This document shows, piece by piece, positions 35,400 to 43,782 of a DNA stretch of 44,608 nucleotides. This DNA is from Bauldia sp. (GTDB taxonomy: Bacteria; Pseudomonadota; Alphaproteobacteria; Rhizobiales; Kaistiaceae): the NCBI RefSeq assembly GCF_020442045.1, contig NZ_JAGRLA010000052.1:1-44608 (forward strand), in the 5' to 3' direction. The notes under the pieces are model-generated. The model did no database searches, had not been told where the DNA came from, and saw only the letters and a list, made by a program, of their open reading frames with translations. Both the position numbers and the translations under genes were made by a program. The stretch's first letter is position 1, and each line of letters starts with the position of its first letter.

Positions 35400-36059
35400 A
35401 TGCCCGATCTCGAGGAGGAGGATCGCCGCGTCCGGATCGCCGATCTTCTCCTTCGCTTGCGGAGGGTCGGGATCACCGACCAGCGGGTGCTGTCGGCGAT
35501 CGAGGCGGTTCCCCGCGATCTCTTCGTCGAGCCGGACAGCCGCGACCGGTCCTATTCGGAGCGGGCCCTTCCGATCGACTGCGGCCAGACGATTTCGGCG
35601 CCGGTGATCGTCGGCATGATGACGATGGCGATCGATCCGCAGCCCGACGACCGGATCCTCGAAGTCGGGACCGGCAGCGGCTACCAGGCTTCGGTCCTGT
35701 CGAAGCTCTGCGCGCGCGTCTACACGGTCGACCGCTTCAGGACGCTGGTGAGCGCCGCGGAATCGCGCTTCACGACATTGAAGCTGACGAATATCACGAC
35801 GGCCGTCGGCGATGGCATGAAGGGATGGCCGGAACACGCCCCCTTCGACAAGATCATCGTCACCGCGGCCGGCGAGGAGGTGCCGGAGGCGCTGTTCGGG
35901 CAGTTGCGGGGCGGCGGCGTGCTGGTGGCGCCGGTCGGGCCGCAGGACGGCGTCCAGGCGCTGATGCGCTATAGCCGTACCAAGGACGGGATCGCGGAAA
36001 CCAAGCTCGCCGACGTTCGCTTCGTGCCGCTTATCCCGGGTGTCGCCGAACGGCTCTGA
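35400..36059 (+). CDS. pcm: Protein-L-isoaspartate O-methyltransferase
   Basis: Pcm methylates isoaspartyl residues in aged proteins, starting their repair. The 219-residue product has the conserved substrate-side YSERALPIDCGQTISAPVIVGMM, the AdoMet-binding motif I ILEVGTGSGYQASVLSKL, and motif II PFDKIIVTAAGEEVPEALFGQL with GGVLVAPVG. The length is typical. It is 4 bp downstream of surE and probably co-transcribed with it; both handle damage in ageing or stationary cells. It is convergent with an exported protein gene, only 7 bp away. Confidence 0.96.
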   Translation: MPDLEEEDRRVRIADLLLRLRRVGITDQRVLSAIEAVPRDLFVEPDSRDRSYSERALPIDCGQTISAPVIVGMMTMAIDPQPDDRILEVGTGSGYQASVLSKLCARVYTVDRFRTLVSAAESRFTTLKLTNITTAVGDGMKGWPEHAPFDKIIVTAAGEEVPEALFGQLRGGGVLVAPVGPQDGVQALMRYSRTKDGIAETKLADVRFVPLIPGVAERL

Positions 36060-36066
36060 ACCGCGG

Positions 36067-36987
36067 TCAGCGCCCTTTGGCCTGGGCTTCCAGCGCGATG
36101 CGCCGCTGGAAAGGTCCGGCCTTCAACTCCATCACGCCCTGGAAGAAGAGAAGCTTGCCGTCCCGGTCGTCATAGCTGGCGGTGAACCGTTGCCACATCT
36201 TGCCGTCGGAGACGTTGTCGTCGCCCTTGGTGAAGGGCGCGAGGATCGCCTTGAGCTCGCTGGCGCCGGGGACGCCAAGCCATTGCACCGTGATGTTGTG
36301 CGGGATGTCCGGCCGATTGACCAGATCGAAAGACCAGCGGCCGGCCGCGTAGGAGGCGAATGACGGCAATTCGAGCTTCTCGACATTGACCGACGTCCCT
36401 TCCGGTGGATCGAAGGTGACGACCCGTCCCGGCGCGCTCATGGCAAGCGGCCGGGCGAAAAGCTGGACGGCGTCGATGGCATTGACCTCGGGCAGGAAAG
36501 CGTCGATCGCCCTGAGCAACTCGTCGTTGTCGCCGGCGAGTTCCTTCGCATGGTCGATGAGTTCGCCGCGCAGGTCCTCCCAGTTGGTCACGCGGTCGAG
36601 CGCGCCGTTGGGGGCGAGGCGGATCTCGGCGGTCAGGTCGTCCACGGCCTGGAGGAGAAGGCTGTCGAGATCCGGCGGCGCAAGCACCCGCTTGCGGTCG
36701 AGCGCGACGTTCGTCCCGTAGTTCTTCACCGTCATCATGATGCCGTCATCCGAGACGTCGGTGATCCTCGTTTCCATTTCATAGTCGACGCTGAGCACCG
36801 GTTCCGGCGACTGGCCGACGACGGTTGCCCGGAGATACCGCACGACCAGCGAGGAGGTGTCGCCCACGGCGACCGAAAAGGGGACCGACAGCGGCTCCGC
36901 AGAGGCGGGCCCGGTCGCGCCTCCGGCGAGAGGCAGAACAACGAGACCAACGGCGGCAGCCGTTCGCAGGCACGCGGGGAGCTTCAT
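36067..36987 (-). CDS. Exported protein of unknown function
   Basis: This 306-residue protein has a clear Sec signal peptide (MKLPACLRTAAAVGLVVLPL, cleavage near ...GPASA before EPLSVP). The mature chain is a single beta-rich region without Cys: VPFSVAVGDTSSLVVRYLRA, LSVDYEMETRITDVSDDGI, ALDRVTNWEDLRGEL, then RPDIPHNITVQWLGVPGA and WQRFTASYDDRDGKLLFFQG. The NWEDLRG segment and the alternation of strands suggest a lipid- or polysaccharide-binding type barrel, but I do not recognise a named family. I chose the start at 36987 because the signal peptide begins there (AAAGG is about 11 bases upstream). It is divergent from the NlpD-like gene over a 193-bp gap. Confidence 0.8.
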   Translation of the reverse strand: MKLPACLRTAAAVGLVVLPLAGGATGPASAEPLSVPFSVAVGDTSSLVVRYLRATVVGQSPEPVLSVDYEMETRITDVSDDGIMMTVKNYGTNVALDRKRVLAPPDLDSLLLQAVDDLTAEIRLAPNGALDRVTNWEDLRGELIDHAKELAGDNDELLRAIDAFLPEVNAIDAVQLFARPLAMSAPGRVVTFDPPEGTSVNVEKLELPSFASYAAGRWSFDLVNRPDIPHNITVQWLGVPGASELKAILAPFTKGDDNVSDGKMWQRFTASYDDRDGKLLFFQGVMELKAGPFQRRIALEAQAKGR

Positions 36988-37180
36988 ATTGGTTACGCCT
37001 TTCAACATTCGGATCGAGGCATCCACCTAAGGCAGGCATTCGGCCAATCTAGGGCCGACTGGCTGATTTTCGCGACGAATCGCCGGGGACAATCGCGTAG
37101 TCGCGGGACTCTTAAATCTTTTGTCAACGTTACCGGTGTTAAGTCGCATCAGTTTGTATGAGTAGAGTGCGAGTTGAGCG

Positions 37181-38431
37181 ATGTGTAACCGAGTTTCCGC
37201 GTTCCGGGTCCGCCTTCTGGGGCAAGCGGCCTTCGTGGCGGTCCTCGCTGGTCTCGGGGCAGCCTGCAGCTCCGATGCGGCGCGCGAGCCCTTCTTCACC
37301 GGTTCCACGGCAAACCAGCGAGCGATTATCGGCGGCAGCGGCAATACGGCCGTCGCTCAGTCGGCGCTGCCGCCGGCACAAGGGGCGGGCGGGCCGATCA
37401 ACCTCGCCTCGTCCCAGGGCGGCGCCTGGTCGGCGGTCGGGGGCCAGGTGGTGACCGTCGCCGCCGGTGAATCGCTCAACACCCTGGCGGCGAGATATGG
37501 CGTGCCACCAAGCGAGATCGCGCGCGCCAACGGCATTTCCAGCCCGGCTCAGGTCGTGCCGGGGCGTGCGATCGTCATCCCTCAGCCGGTCCAGGCGCAG
37601 GTCGCATATGCTCCGCCGCCCCAGACCAATGCTGCACCGACGCCCGCATCGGCGAAGAGCGGCGGCGTGGTCCATGTCGTCGAGCCGGGCCAGACCCTCT
37701 ATTCGATCGCCCAGGCGCAAGGTGTCCGGGTTGAGGATATCGTCGCGCTCAACGGCCTGTCGTCGCAGAATATCCGCGTCGGCCAGCGGCTCCAGATTCC
37801 CGGCGCCGGGGGCGCCGTCCCGATGCCGCAGACCGCGTCGCTGACCACGGCGGGCGATCCGCCGAAGCCGCTCGGGACGCTCAAGGTGAACGCCGACGGC
37901 ACGCCGAAGCCGGCCCAGGCCGCGCCGACGGTCCGGGTCGTCTCGACCGACAAGAACGCTGGCGTTCCCGATCTGCCCGCGGTGCCCGCCAAGGCGGTCG
38001 TGCCGACCGACAAGACCGCGGCGCTCGATCCGGCCGATCCGGCATCGGCCAACGGAACCACCTTCCGCTGGCCGGTTCGCGGCCGCATCATCTCGGGCTA
38101 CGGCTCGAAGGCGAATGGCGAGCGCAATGACGGCATCAACCTCGCGGTGCCCGAGGGCACGTCGATCAAGGCCGCCGAGGCGGGGACCGTCATCTATGCC
38201 GGCAACGAGCTTGCGGGCTACGGCAACCTGATCCTCGTCCGGCACGCCGACGGCTGGGTCTCGGCCTATGCCCATAACAGCGAGATCGACGTCAAGCGCG
38301 GCGACAATGTCCAGCGCGGTCAGACGATCGCCAAGGCCGGCATGACCGGTTCGGTGTCCTCGCCGCAGGTCCATTTCGAGCTTCGCAAGGGTGCCAAGCC
38401 GGTCAATCCGATGGACTATCTCGGAAGCTGA
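37181..38431 (+). CDS. nlpD: LysM/LytM (M23-like) lipoprotein, NlpD/DipM-like amidase activator
   Basis: This 416-residue envelope protein has a lipoprotein signal (lipobox-like GAAC, Cys29), two LysM domains (about 88-133 and 163-208) that bind peptidoglycan, a Pro/Ala linker and a C-terminal LytM domain (about 295-410). In active M23 peptidases the ligands are H-x-x-x-D and H-x-H. Here these read N316-DGI-N320 and Q396-V-H398, so at least two of the three zinc ligands are missing. That is also true of E. coli NlpD, which activates amidases instead of cutting peptide bonds. The location after surE-pcm agrees with nlpD. The symbol is by analogy; DipM is the Caulobacter counterpart. Confidence 0.9.
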   Translation: MCNRVSAFRVRLLGQAAFVAVLAGLGAACSSDAAREPFFTGSTANQRAIIGGSGNTAVAQSALPPAQGAGGPINLASSQGGAWSAVGGQVVTVAAGESLNTLAARYGVPPSEIARANGISSPAQVVPGRAIVIPQPVQAQVAYAPPPQTNAAPTPASAKSGGVVHVVEPGQTLYSIAQAQGVRVEDIVALNGLSSQNIRVGQRLQIPGAGGAVPMPQTASLTTAGDPPKPLGTLKVNADGTPKPAQAAPTVRVVSTDKNAGVPDLPAVPAKAVVPTDKTAALDPADPASANGTTFRWPVRGRIISGYGSKANGERNDGINLAVPEGTSIKAAEAGTVIYAGNELAGYGNLILVRHADGWVSAYAHNSEIDVKRGDNVQRGQTIAKAGMTGSVSSPQVHFELRKGAKPVNPMDYLGS

Positions 38432-38441
38432 CGCGGATCGG

Positions 38442-39329
38442 CTAACCCGCGTCGCGGTTGTCGAGGCGGGTGCCGAGGCGACCGGCGAGATCCTGAATGA
38501 ACTGCCAGGCGACCCGGCCGGAGCGTGCTCCCCGGGTCGTCGCCCATTCCAGGGCGTCGTGACGCAGGGTGTCGTCGTCGATCGTCATGCCGTAGTGGGC
38601 GACATAGCCACGCACCATGTCGAGATATTCGTCCTGGCTGCACTTGTGGAAGCCGAGCCACAGGCCGAAGCGATCCGACAGCGAAACCTTTTCCTCGACC
38701 GCCTCAGACGGGTTGATGGCGGTGGAGCGCTCGTTTTCCATCATGTCGCGGGGCAGGAGATGCCGCCGGTTCGACGTGGCGTAGAAGACGATATTCTCCG
38801 GCCGGCCTTCGATGCCGCCTTCCAGCGCCGCCTTGAGCGACTTGTAGGAGGTGTCGTCGGAATCGAAGGACAGATCGTCGCAAAACAGCACGAAGCGATG
38901 CGCGTCGCCGCGCAGCAGCGACATCAGATCAGGCAGCGTCTCGATATCCTCGCGATGGATCTCGACCAGCTTGAGCCGCGCCGAGCCGGCGAGGTCCCGG
39001 TTGACGGTCGCCTGGGCCGCCTTGATCAGCGAGCTCTTGCCCATGCCCCGGGCGCCCCACAGCAGGACGTTGTTGGCCGGAAGGCCGGTCGCGAACCGTT
39101 CGGTATTCTCAACCAGAATGTCACGTAGCCGGTCGATCCCCTTGAGAAGATTCAGATCAACGCGATTGACGCGCGGGACCGGCTGGAGGCGCTTTTCGTC
39201 GGGCTGCCAGACGAACGCGTCCGCCGCCGCGAAATCAGGCGTCACCGGGGCGGGCGGCACGGCGCGCTCGATCAACCTGACGAGGTGATCGAGTCTTTCG
39301 GCAATTGAGCGGAGATCGATTTCGGACAC
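38442..39329 (-). CDS. DUF815-family ATP-binding protein
   Basis: This 295-residue AAA+-like ATPase belongs to the DUF815 family. It has Walker A GARGMGKSS (92-100), a Walker B-like FVLFCDDLSFD, and the family stretches DRLRDILVENTERFATGLPANNVLLWG, SYKSLKAALEGGIEGRPENIVFYATSNRRHLLPRDMMEN and EEKVSLSDRFGLWLGFHKCSQDEYL. The C-terminus (TTRGARSGRVAWQFIQDLAG) is also conserved. The start is GTG at 39329; in-frame sequence further upstream is not protein-like. Its role is unknown. It lies convergent with nlpD (10 bp) and divergent from yajC, a conserved position in Hyphomicrobiales as far as I recall. Confidence 0.92.
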   Translation of the reverse strand: MSEIDLRSIAERLDHLVRLIERAVPPAPVTPDFAAADAFVWQPDEKRLQPVPRVNRVDLNLLKGIDRLRDILVENTERFATGLPANNVLLWGARGMGKSSLIKAAQATVNRDLAGSARLKLVEIHREDIETLPDLMSLLRGDAHRFVLFCDDLSFDSDDTSYKSLKAALEGGIEGRPENIVFYATSNRRHLLPRDMMENERSTAINPSEAVEEKVSLSDRFGLWLGFHKCSQDEYLDMVRGYVAHYGMTIDDDTLRHDALEWATTRGARSGRVAWQFIQDLAGRLGTRLDNRDAG

Positions 39330-39505
39330 GGGATGTCTTTCCGGGCAGCTACGGGCGGGAGGGGTATCACGAGGCGACACGTGCTGCCAATGCCGGGCGC
39401 GCGGTTCGCCGGCACACTCAATCGGGCCGCATTTCTCCGCGATGGCATCGGCGCGGCAAAACAGCCGCGACCGCCTCGTACTCGGCGCAGAACGTCCTAT
39501 ATCGT

Positions 39506-39533
39506 TTGCAATGGCGGGCGGCCTCGCTATAGT
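39506..39533 (+). promoter_or_regulatory. Promoter of the yajC-secD-secF operon
   Basis: TTGCAA (39506-39511) and TATAGT (39528-39533) are separated by 16 bp. The -10 matches five of six and the -35 four of six sigma-70 positions, the best pair I see in the window. Transcription would start near 39540, about 48 bases before yajC. Confidence 0.55.
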
Positions 39534-39538
39534 CCGCG

Positions 39539-39563
39539 CCGTTTTCAGGGGAACGGCTCCCCT
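39539..39563 (+). other. yajC leader with two overlapping hairpins
   Basis: In the predicted yajC leader, CCGTT (39539-39543) can pair with AACGG (39552-39556). Alternatively AGGGGA (39547-39552) can pair with TCCCCT (39558-39563) around the loop acggc. The two structures share bases and exclude each other. The second ends 24 bases before the yajC start. Confidence 0.35.
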
Positions 39564-39587
39564 CAGACGCCGAATCAGGAGACAGGC

Positions 39588-39920
39588 ATGTTCGTTACAC
39601 CGGCTTTCGCCCAGACCGGCGATGTCCCAGGGGGCAACATGCTTGTCCAGTTCCTGCCGTTCATCCTGATCTTCGTGATCATGTATTTCCTGATCATCCG
39701 GCCGCAGCGGATGAAGCAGAAGCGCCATCAGGAGATGATCGCGAACCTTCGCCGCGGCGACACCGTCGTCACCTCCGGCGGTTTGATCGGCAAGGTCGCC
39801 AAGGTGGTCGACGAGGCCGAACTCCAGATCGACCTGGCCGACAACGTGCGGGTCCGCCTGGCGCGGAGCATGATCGCCGAGGTGCGTACCAAGGGCGAGC
39901 CGGTGAAGGAGAGCGAATGA
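39588..39920 (+). CDS. yajC: Sec translocase accessory subunit YajC
   Basis: YajC is a small membrane protein associated with SecDF. The 110-residue product begins MFVTPAFAQTGDVPGGNM, then has one transmembrane helix (LVQFLPFILIFVIMYFLIIRP) with the conserved IRPQRMKQKRHQEM. The soluble domain has LRRGDTVVTSGGLIGKVAKV and VRVRLARSMIAEV. I chose the ATG at 39588 because AGGAG (39577-39581) is well spaced; in-frame sequence upstream is not protein-like. It lies 41 bp before secD in the usual yajC-secD-secF order. Confidence 0.95.
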   Translation: MFVTPAFAQTGDVPGGNMLVQFLPFILIFVIMYFLIIRPQRMKQKRHQEMIANLRRGDTVVTSGGLIGKVAKVVDEAELQIDLADNVRVRLARSMIAEVRTKGEPVKESE

Positions 39921-39961
39921 CGGCCCGATTGCCCGCCGGTCCAGCTCTCGGCTGATCAACC

Positions 39962-41566
39962 ATGCTGACCATGTCGCGTTGGAGGACGGTGCTGATCATC
40001 CTGACGATTGTCGTCGGGATCATCCTCGTCATTCCGAATTTCTTCTCGAGAGAGTCGCTGAATTCACTGCCGGGCTGGCTGCCGAAGAACCAGATCGTTC
40101 TCGGGCTGGACCTCCAGGGCGGCGCCTATCTCCTCTACGAGGTCGACCGTCAGGACTACGTCGACAAGCGGCTCCGCACGCTGGTCAGCGACGTCCGGAA
40201 GGCGATGCTGCAGACTCCGCGCATCGGCTATACCGGGATCGGCATCCAGGGTGACGGCGTCCAGCTCCGCGTCCGCGATCTCAGCCAGCTCGACGAGGTG
40301 CGTTCGCGGCTCGAGGAGCTCCGGAATCCGCTTGTCTCCTCGCTGCTCGGCGGCGGCGCGGTCAACGAGTTCGACCTGACGGTTTCCGAGGACGGGCTGG
40401 TAAGGCTGAGCTACTCGGAGGAGGGGCTCTCCCAGCGGGTCCGCGGCATCGTCCAGCAGTCGATCGAGGTCATCGGCCGGCGGATCAACGAACTGGGCAC
40501 GACCGAGCCCAGCATCCAGCGCCAGGGCGAGGATCGCATTCTGGTCGAGGCGCCGGGCCTCGGCGATCCCGAAAGGCTCAAGGCGATCGTCGGCCAGACG
40601 GCGCTGCTGACCTTCCACCTGGTGCGCGAGACGGTTCAGGGCGCCCAGACCCAGACGCCGACGCCAGGAACGATCACCGTACCCTCCGCCGAGTTCGAGG
40701 GGACGTCCTTCATTCTCGACGAAGCGCCGCTGATGACCGGCGAGGATCTGGTCGACGCGCAGGCCTCCTTCGATCAGCAGACCAGCCAGCCGGTGGTCAA
40801 TTTCCGGCTGTCGACGTCGGGCGCGCGGAAATTCGCCGAGGTGACCCAGAACAACGTCGGGCGCCAGTTCGCCATCGTCCTCGACGATGAGGTGATCTCC
40901 GCGCCGGTGATCAGGGAGCCGATCCTGGGCGGATCGGGGCAGATCAGCGGCAGCTTCTCGGTCGAATCCGCCAATGACCTCGCCATCCTGCTGCGCGCCG
41001 GGTCGCTGCCCGCGAAGCTGACGATTGTCGAGGAGCGCTCGGTCGGTCCGGGTCTTGGCGCCGACTCGATCGAGGCGGGCGAGATCGCCTCGATCATCGG
41101 CGCGCTCGCGGTCGGCATCTTCATGATCGTCGTCTACGGCTTCTTCGGCCTGCTCGCGAACATCGCGGTGGTCGTCAACGTGATCCTGATTTTCGCGGTC
41201 TTGTCGGCGCTCGGCGCGACGCTCACCCTGCCGGGCATCGCCGGTATCGTGCTGACCATCGGCACGGCCGTCGACTCCAACGTGCTGATCTACGAGCGCA
41301 TCCGGGAAGAATCGAACCAGGGCCGATCCGCGGTCGCGGCGATCGACCTTGGCTTCAAGCGTGCGCTCGGGACAATCGTCGACGCCAATATCACCACGCT
41401 GATTGCCGCGCTGGCGTTGCTGCTGCTCGGGTCGGGCCCGATCCGCGGCTTCGCGGTCACCTACGCGATCGGTATCGCGACGACCATCTTCACCGCTTTC
41501 ACCTTCACCCGCCTGATGATTGCGACCTGGTATCACCAGCGGCGCCCGGCGCGGATCGCGCTCTAG
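39962..41566 (+). CDS. secD: Protein translocase subunit SecD
   Basis: SecD, with SecF, uses the proton gradient to pull secreted proteins across the membrane. The 534-residue protein has an N-terminal transmembrane helix, the signature GLDLQGGAYLLYEV, a large periplasmic domain (P1), and a C-terminal RND-like membrane half (from about GSLPAKLTIVEERSVGPGLG). This includes GTAVDSNVLIYERIREE and FAVTYAIGIATTIFTAFTFTRL. The length is in the normal range. The start is 39962; an in-frame ATG three codons later is also possible, and there is no strong Shine-Dalgarno sequence before either. Confidence 0.96.
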   Translation: MLTMSRWRTVLIILTIVVGIILVIPNFFSRESLNSLPGWLPKNQIVLGLDLQGGAYLLYEVDRQDYVDKRLRTLVSDVRKAMLQTPRIGYTGIGIQGDGVQLRVRDLSQLDEVRSRLEELRNPLVSSLLGGGAVNEFDLTVSEDGLVRLSYSEEGLSQRVRGIVQQSIEVIGRRINELGTTEPSIQRQGEDRILVEAPGLGDPERLKAIVGQTALLTFHLVRETVQGAQTQTPTPGTITVPSAEFEGTSFILDEAPLMTGEDLVDAQASFDQQTSQPVVNFRLSTSGARKFAEVTQNNVGRQFAIVLDDEVISAPVIREPILGGSGQISGSFSVESANDLAILLRAGSLPAKLTIVEERSVGPGLGADSIEAGEIASIIGALAVGIFMIVVYGFFGLLANIAVVVNVILIFAVLSALGATLTLPGIAGIVLTIGTAVDSNVLIYERIREESNQGRSAVAAIDLGFKRALGTIVDANITTLIAALALLLLGSGPIRGFAVTYAIGIATTIFTAFTFTRLMIATWYHQRRPARIAL

Positions 41567-41582
41567 AGGAAGGCGTAGCCAG

Positions 41583-42533
41583 ATGCGCAGACTTCGCCTC
41601 ATTCCGGACGACACCCACATCCGCTTCATGTGGATGCGGAGGTACAACTTCCCCGTCTCCGTCCTCCTTGCGGTCCTCTCGGTCGTCATCTTCGTCGTCA
41701 TCGGTCCGCAATACGGCATCGATTTCCGCGGCGGCACGCTGCTGGAATTGAAGCCCAAGACCGAGGCGACGACCATCGCCACCATCCGTGCGACCCTCGA
41801 TGGGCTCAATCTCGGCGATGTCCAGGTCCAGGAGGTGAGCGACATCACCGCCGGCACCAATATCCTCGTCCGGATCCAGCAGCAGGAGGGCGGCGACGCC
41901 GCCCAGCAGGAAGCGCTCGTCAAGGTGCGCGAGGCGCTGGGCGACAGCGTCGAGTTCCGCAGGATCGAGGTGGTCGGGCCGCGCGTCTCCGGCGAGCTCG
42001 CCTATAACGGATCGCTCGCCATGCTGCTCGCGATGGTCGGCATCCTGATCTACGTCTGGTTCCGCTTCGAATGGCAATTCGCGGTCGGCGCGATCATCTG
42101 TACCGCGCATGATGTGCTGATGACGCTCGGCTTCTTCACCGTGTTCCAGCTCGAATTCAACCTGTCGAGCCTCGCGGCGCTGCTGACGATCGTCGGCTAT
42201 TCGCTCAATGATACGGTCGTGGTCTATGACCGGATTCGAGAGAATCTGCGAAAATTCAAGAAGATGCCGTTGGCCGAGCTGATCGATCGCTCGATCAACG
42301 AGACGCTGGCGCGAACGGTCACCACGTCGCTGACCACCGTGCTTGCCCTGCTGGCGTTGCTGATCTTCGGCGGTTCGGTCATCCGTTCCTTCGTGGCGGC
42401 GATGATCTTCGGCATCGTGATCGGCACCTATTCGTCGATCTTCATTGCCGCGCCGTTGCTGATCTATTTCAAGCTTCGTCCGGCGGCCTCCTCGGATGAG
42501 GAAAGCGAGACGGCGGAACCCGCGGAAGCCTGA
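41583..42533 (+). CDS. secF: Protein translocase subunit SecF
   Basis: SecF forms the SecDF complex with SecD. The 316-residue protein has an N-terminal transmembrane helix followed by the hallmark YGIDFRGGTLLELKPK, a periplasmic domain, and five membrane segments at the C-terminus with YSLNDTVVVYDRIRENLRKF and SINETLARTVTTSLTTVLAL. The last 15 residues are acidic. I chose the ATG at 41583 because GAGGAAGG follows the secD stop directly and lies about 10 bases upstream. It is 16 bp after secD and 3 bp before the next gene, so it is part of one operon. Confidence 0.96.
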   Translation: MRRLRLIPDDTHIRFMWMRRYNFPVSVLLAVLSVVIFVVIGPQYGIDFRGGTLLELKPKTEATTIATIRATLDGLNLGDVQVQEVSDITAGTNILVRIQQQEGGDAAQQEALVKVREALGDSVEFRRIEVVGPRVSGELAYNGSLAMLLAMVGILIYVWFRFEWQFAVGAIICTAHDVLMTLGFFTVFQLEFNLSSLAALLTIVGYSLNDTVVVYDRIRENLRKFKKMPLAELIDRSINETLARTVTTSLTTVLALLALLIFGGSVIRSFVAAMIFGIVIGTYSSIFIAAPLLIYFKLRPAASSDEESETAEPAEA

Positions 42534-42536
42534 GCC

Positions 42537-42920
42537 ATGGCGCGTGGCATCGAGGTCCGCGACGCCCATTTTCCCGGGCGCGCACCGATCGACGCTTACG
42601 GAAACGGCGGGTTTCGCTTCGCCGAGATGTCCCATCGCGGCTCTCTGCTCTGCCTGCCGAGCGGCATCCATGGCTGGGAGCCGGTACCGGCCATCGACCG
42701 GGAGACCCTCGCGGCGGTCTTTGCCGAGGCCGATGCGATCGACGTGCTGATGGTCGGAACGGGCGACGACTTCGTCATGCTCGATCCGGAACTGGCGGCG
42801 GCGCTGCGCGAAGCCGGGATCGTCGCCGAGGCGATGGCGACCGGCGCCGCGGTCCGCACCTACAACGTGCTTCTTGCCGAGAACCGGGCGGTCGCCGCGG
42901 CCCTCGTGGCGGTGGACTAG
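42537..42920 (+). CDS. Mth938-like (NDUFAF3-related) domain protein
   Basis: This 127-residue protein belongs to the Mth938-like family. It has IDAYGNGGFRFAEMSHRGSLLCLPSGIHGW, then DVLMVGTGDDFVMLDPELAAALREAGI, and EAMATGAAVRTYNVLLAENRAVAAALVAVD, the family's characteristic C-terminal end. The eukaryotic relative NDUFAF3 takes part in assembly of respiratory complex I, but the bacterial function is not established. It starts 3 bp after secF and is followed by a phytoene-synthase-like gene whose eukaryotic relative NDUFAF6 is also a complex I assembly factor. That pairing is notable. Confidence 0.9.
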   Translation: MARGIEVRDAHFPGRAPIDAYGNGGFRFAEMSHRGSLLCLPSGIHGWEPVPAIDRETLAAVFAEADAIDVLMVGTGDDFVMLDPELAAALREAGIVAEAMATGAAVRTYNVLLAENRAVAAALVAVD

Positions 42921-42947
42921 CACCGGGCCGGGCCATATCTGATAGCG

Positions 42948-43778
42948 ATGGACGTTTCCGCTCATTGCGCTGCGATCGTGCGCGCCGGCGATCGTGACCT
43001 CTATCTCTCCGACCTGCTGGCGCCGCAGGGCATCCGGGCCGAGTTGTTCGCGCTCCATGCCTTCGCGGTCGAAGTCGCGTCGCTGCGCGACAAGGTGAAG
43101 GAGCCGATGCTCGGCGAGATCCGGCTCCAATGGTGGCGGGATGCGCTGCGCGGTGACCACGGCGGCAGCCCGGTGGCGTCGACCCTCGCCCTGGCGATCG
43201 CCCGCCGCGGCCTGCCGATCGACGCATTCGACAACGTCCTGCAGGCGCGGATTTTCGATCTCTACGACGACCCGATGCCGTCCATCGGCGACTACGAGGG
43301 TTACGCGGGCGATACCGCATCCGCGATCATCCAGCTCGGCGCGATTATCCTGGCGGGCGGGATGAGCGCGGGAACCGCCACGGCGGCCGGCTATGCCGGC
43401 GTGGCACAATCGATCACGCGGATGCTGGCGGACCTGCCCGGCTCGGCGGCGAGGGGACAGTGCTTCATTCCGGCCGACCGTCTTGCCGCTGCGGGAACGT
43501 CGCCCGACGACCTGCGAACCGGACGGACCACCGCCGGGCTCCGCGCCGTCGTCCAGGAACTCGTCGCGGTGGCGCGCGAGCGGCTGACCCAATCCCGAGA
43601 CAGCCTCGCCGGCGTGGACAAGGCGGTCCTTCCGGCCTTCCTGCCGATCGCCGTGTTGGAATCGGACTTGAAGGCGGTTTCGTCGCCGGCGCGCGATCCG
43701 CTTCGCGATGTCGTGACGCTGAGTCCGCTCCGTCGCCAGTGGATGATCTGGCGAGCCGCCCGGCGCGGCCGTCCTTGA
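42948..43778 (+). CDS. Squalene/phytoene synthase-like protein (NDUFAF6-like)
   Basis: This 276-residue protein has the squalene/phytoene synthase fold: YLSDLLAPQGIRAELFALHAFAVEVA, KEPMLGEIRLQWWRDALRG, and a second conserved helix region around YEGYAGDTASAIIQLGAII. The Asp-rich DxxxD motifs needed to bind prenyl diphosphates are not intact; the first is EVASLRDKV. This is typical of the non-enzymatic NDUFAF6-like branch, whose mitochondrial member is needed for complex I assembly. It lies 27 bp after the Mth938-like gene in the same direction and is convergent with trmFO (4 bp gap). Enzyme activity should not be assumed. Confidence 0.88.
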   Translation: MDVSAHCAAIVRAGDRDLYLSDLLAPQGIRAELFALHAFAVEVASLRDKVKEPMLGEIRLQWWRDALRGDHGGSPVASTLALAIARRGLPIDAFDNVLQARIFDLYDDPMPSIGDYEGYAGDTASAIIQLGAIILAGGMSAGTATAAGYAGVAQSITRMLADLPGSAARGQCFIPADRLAAAGTSPDDLRTGRTTAGLRAVVQELVAVARERLTQSRDSLAGVDKAVLPAFLPIAVLESDLKAVSSPARDPLRDVVTLSPLRRQWMIWRAARRGRP

Positions 43779-43782
43779 GGCG

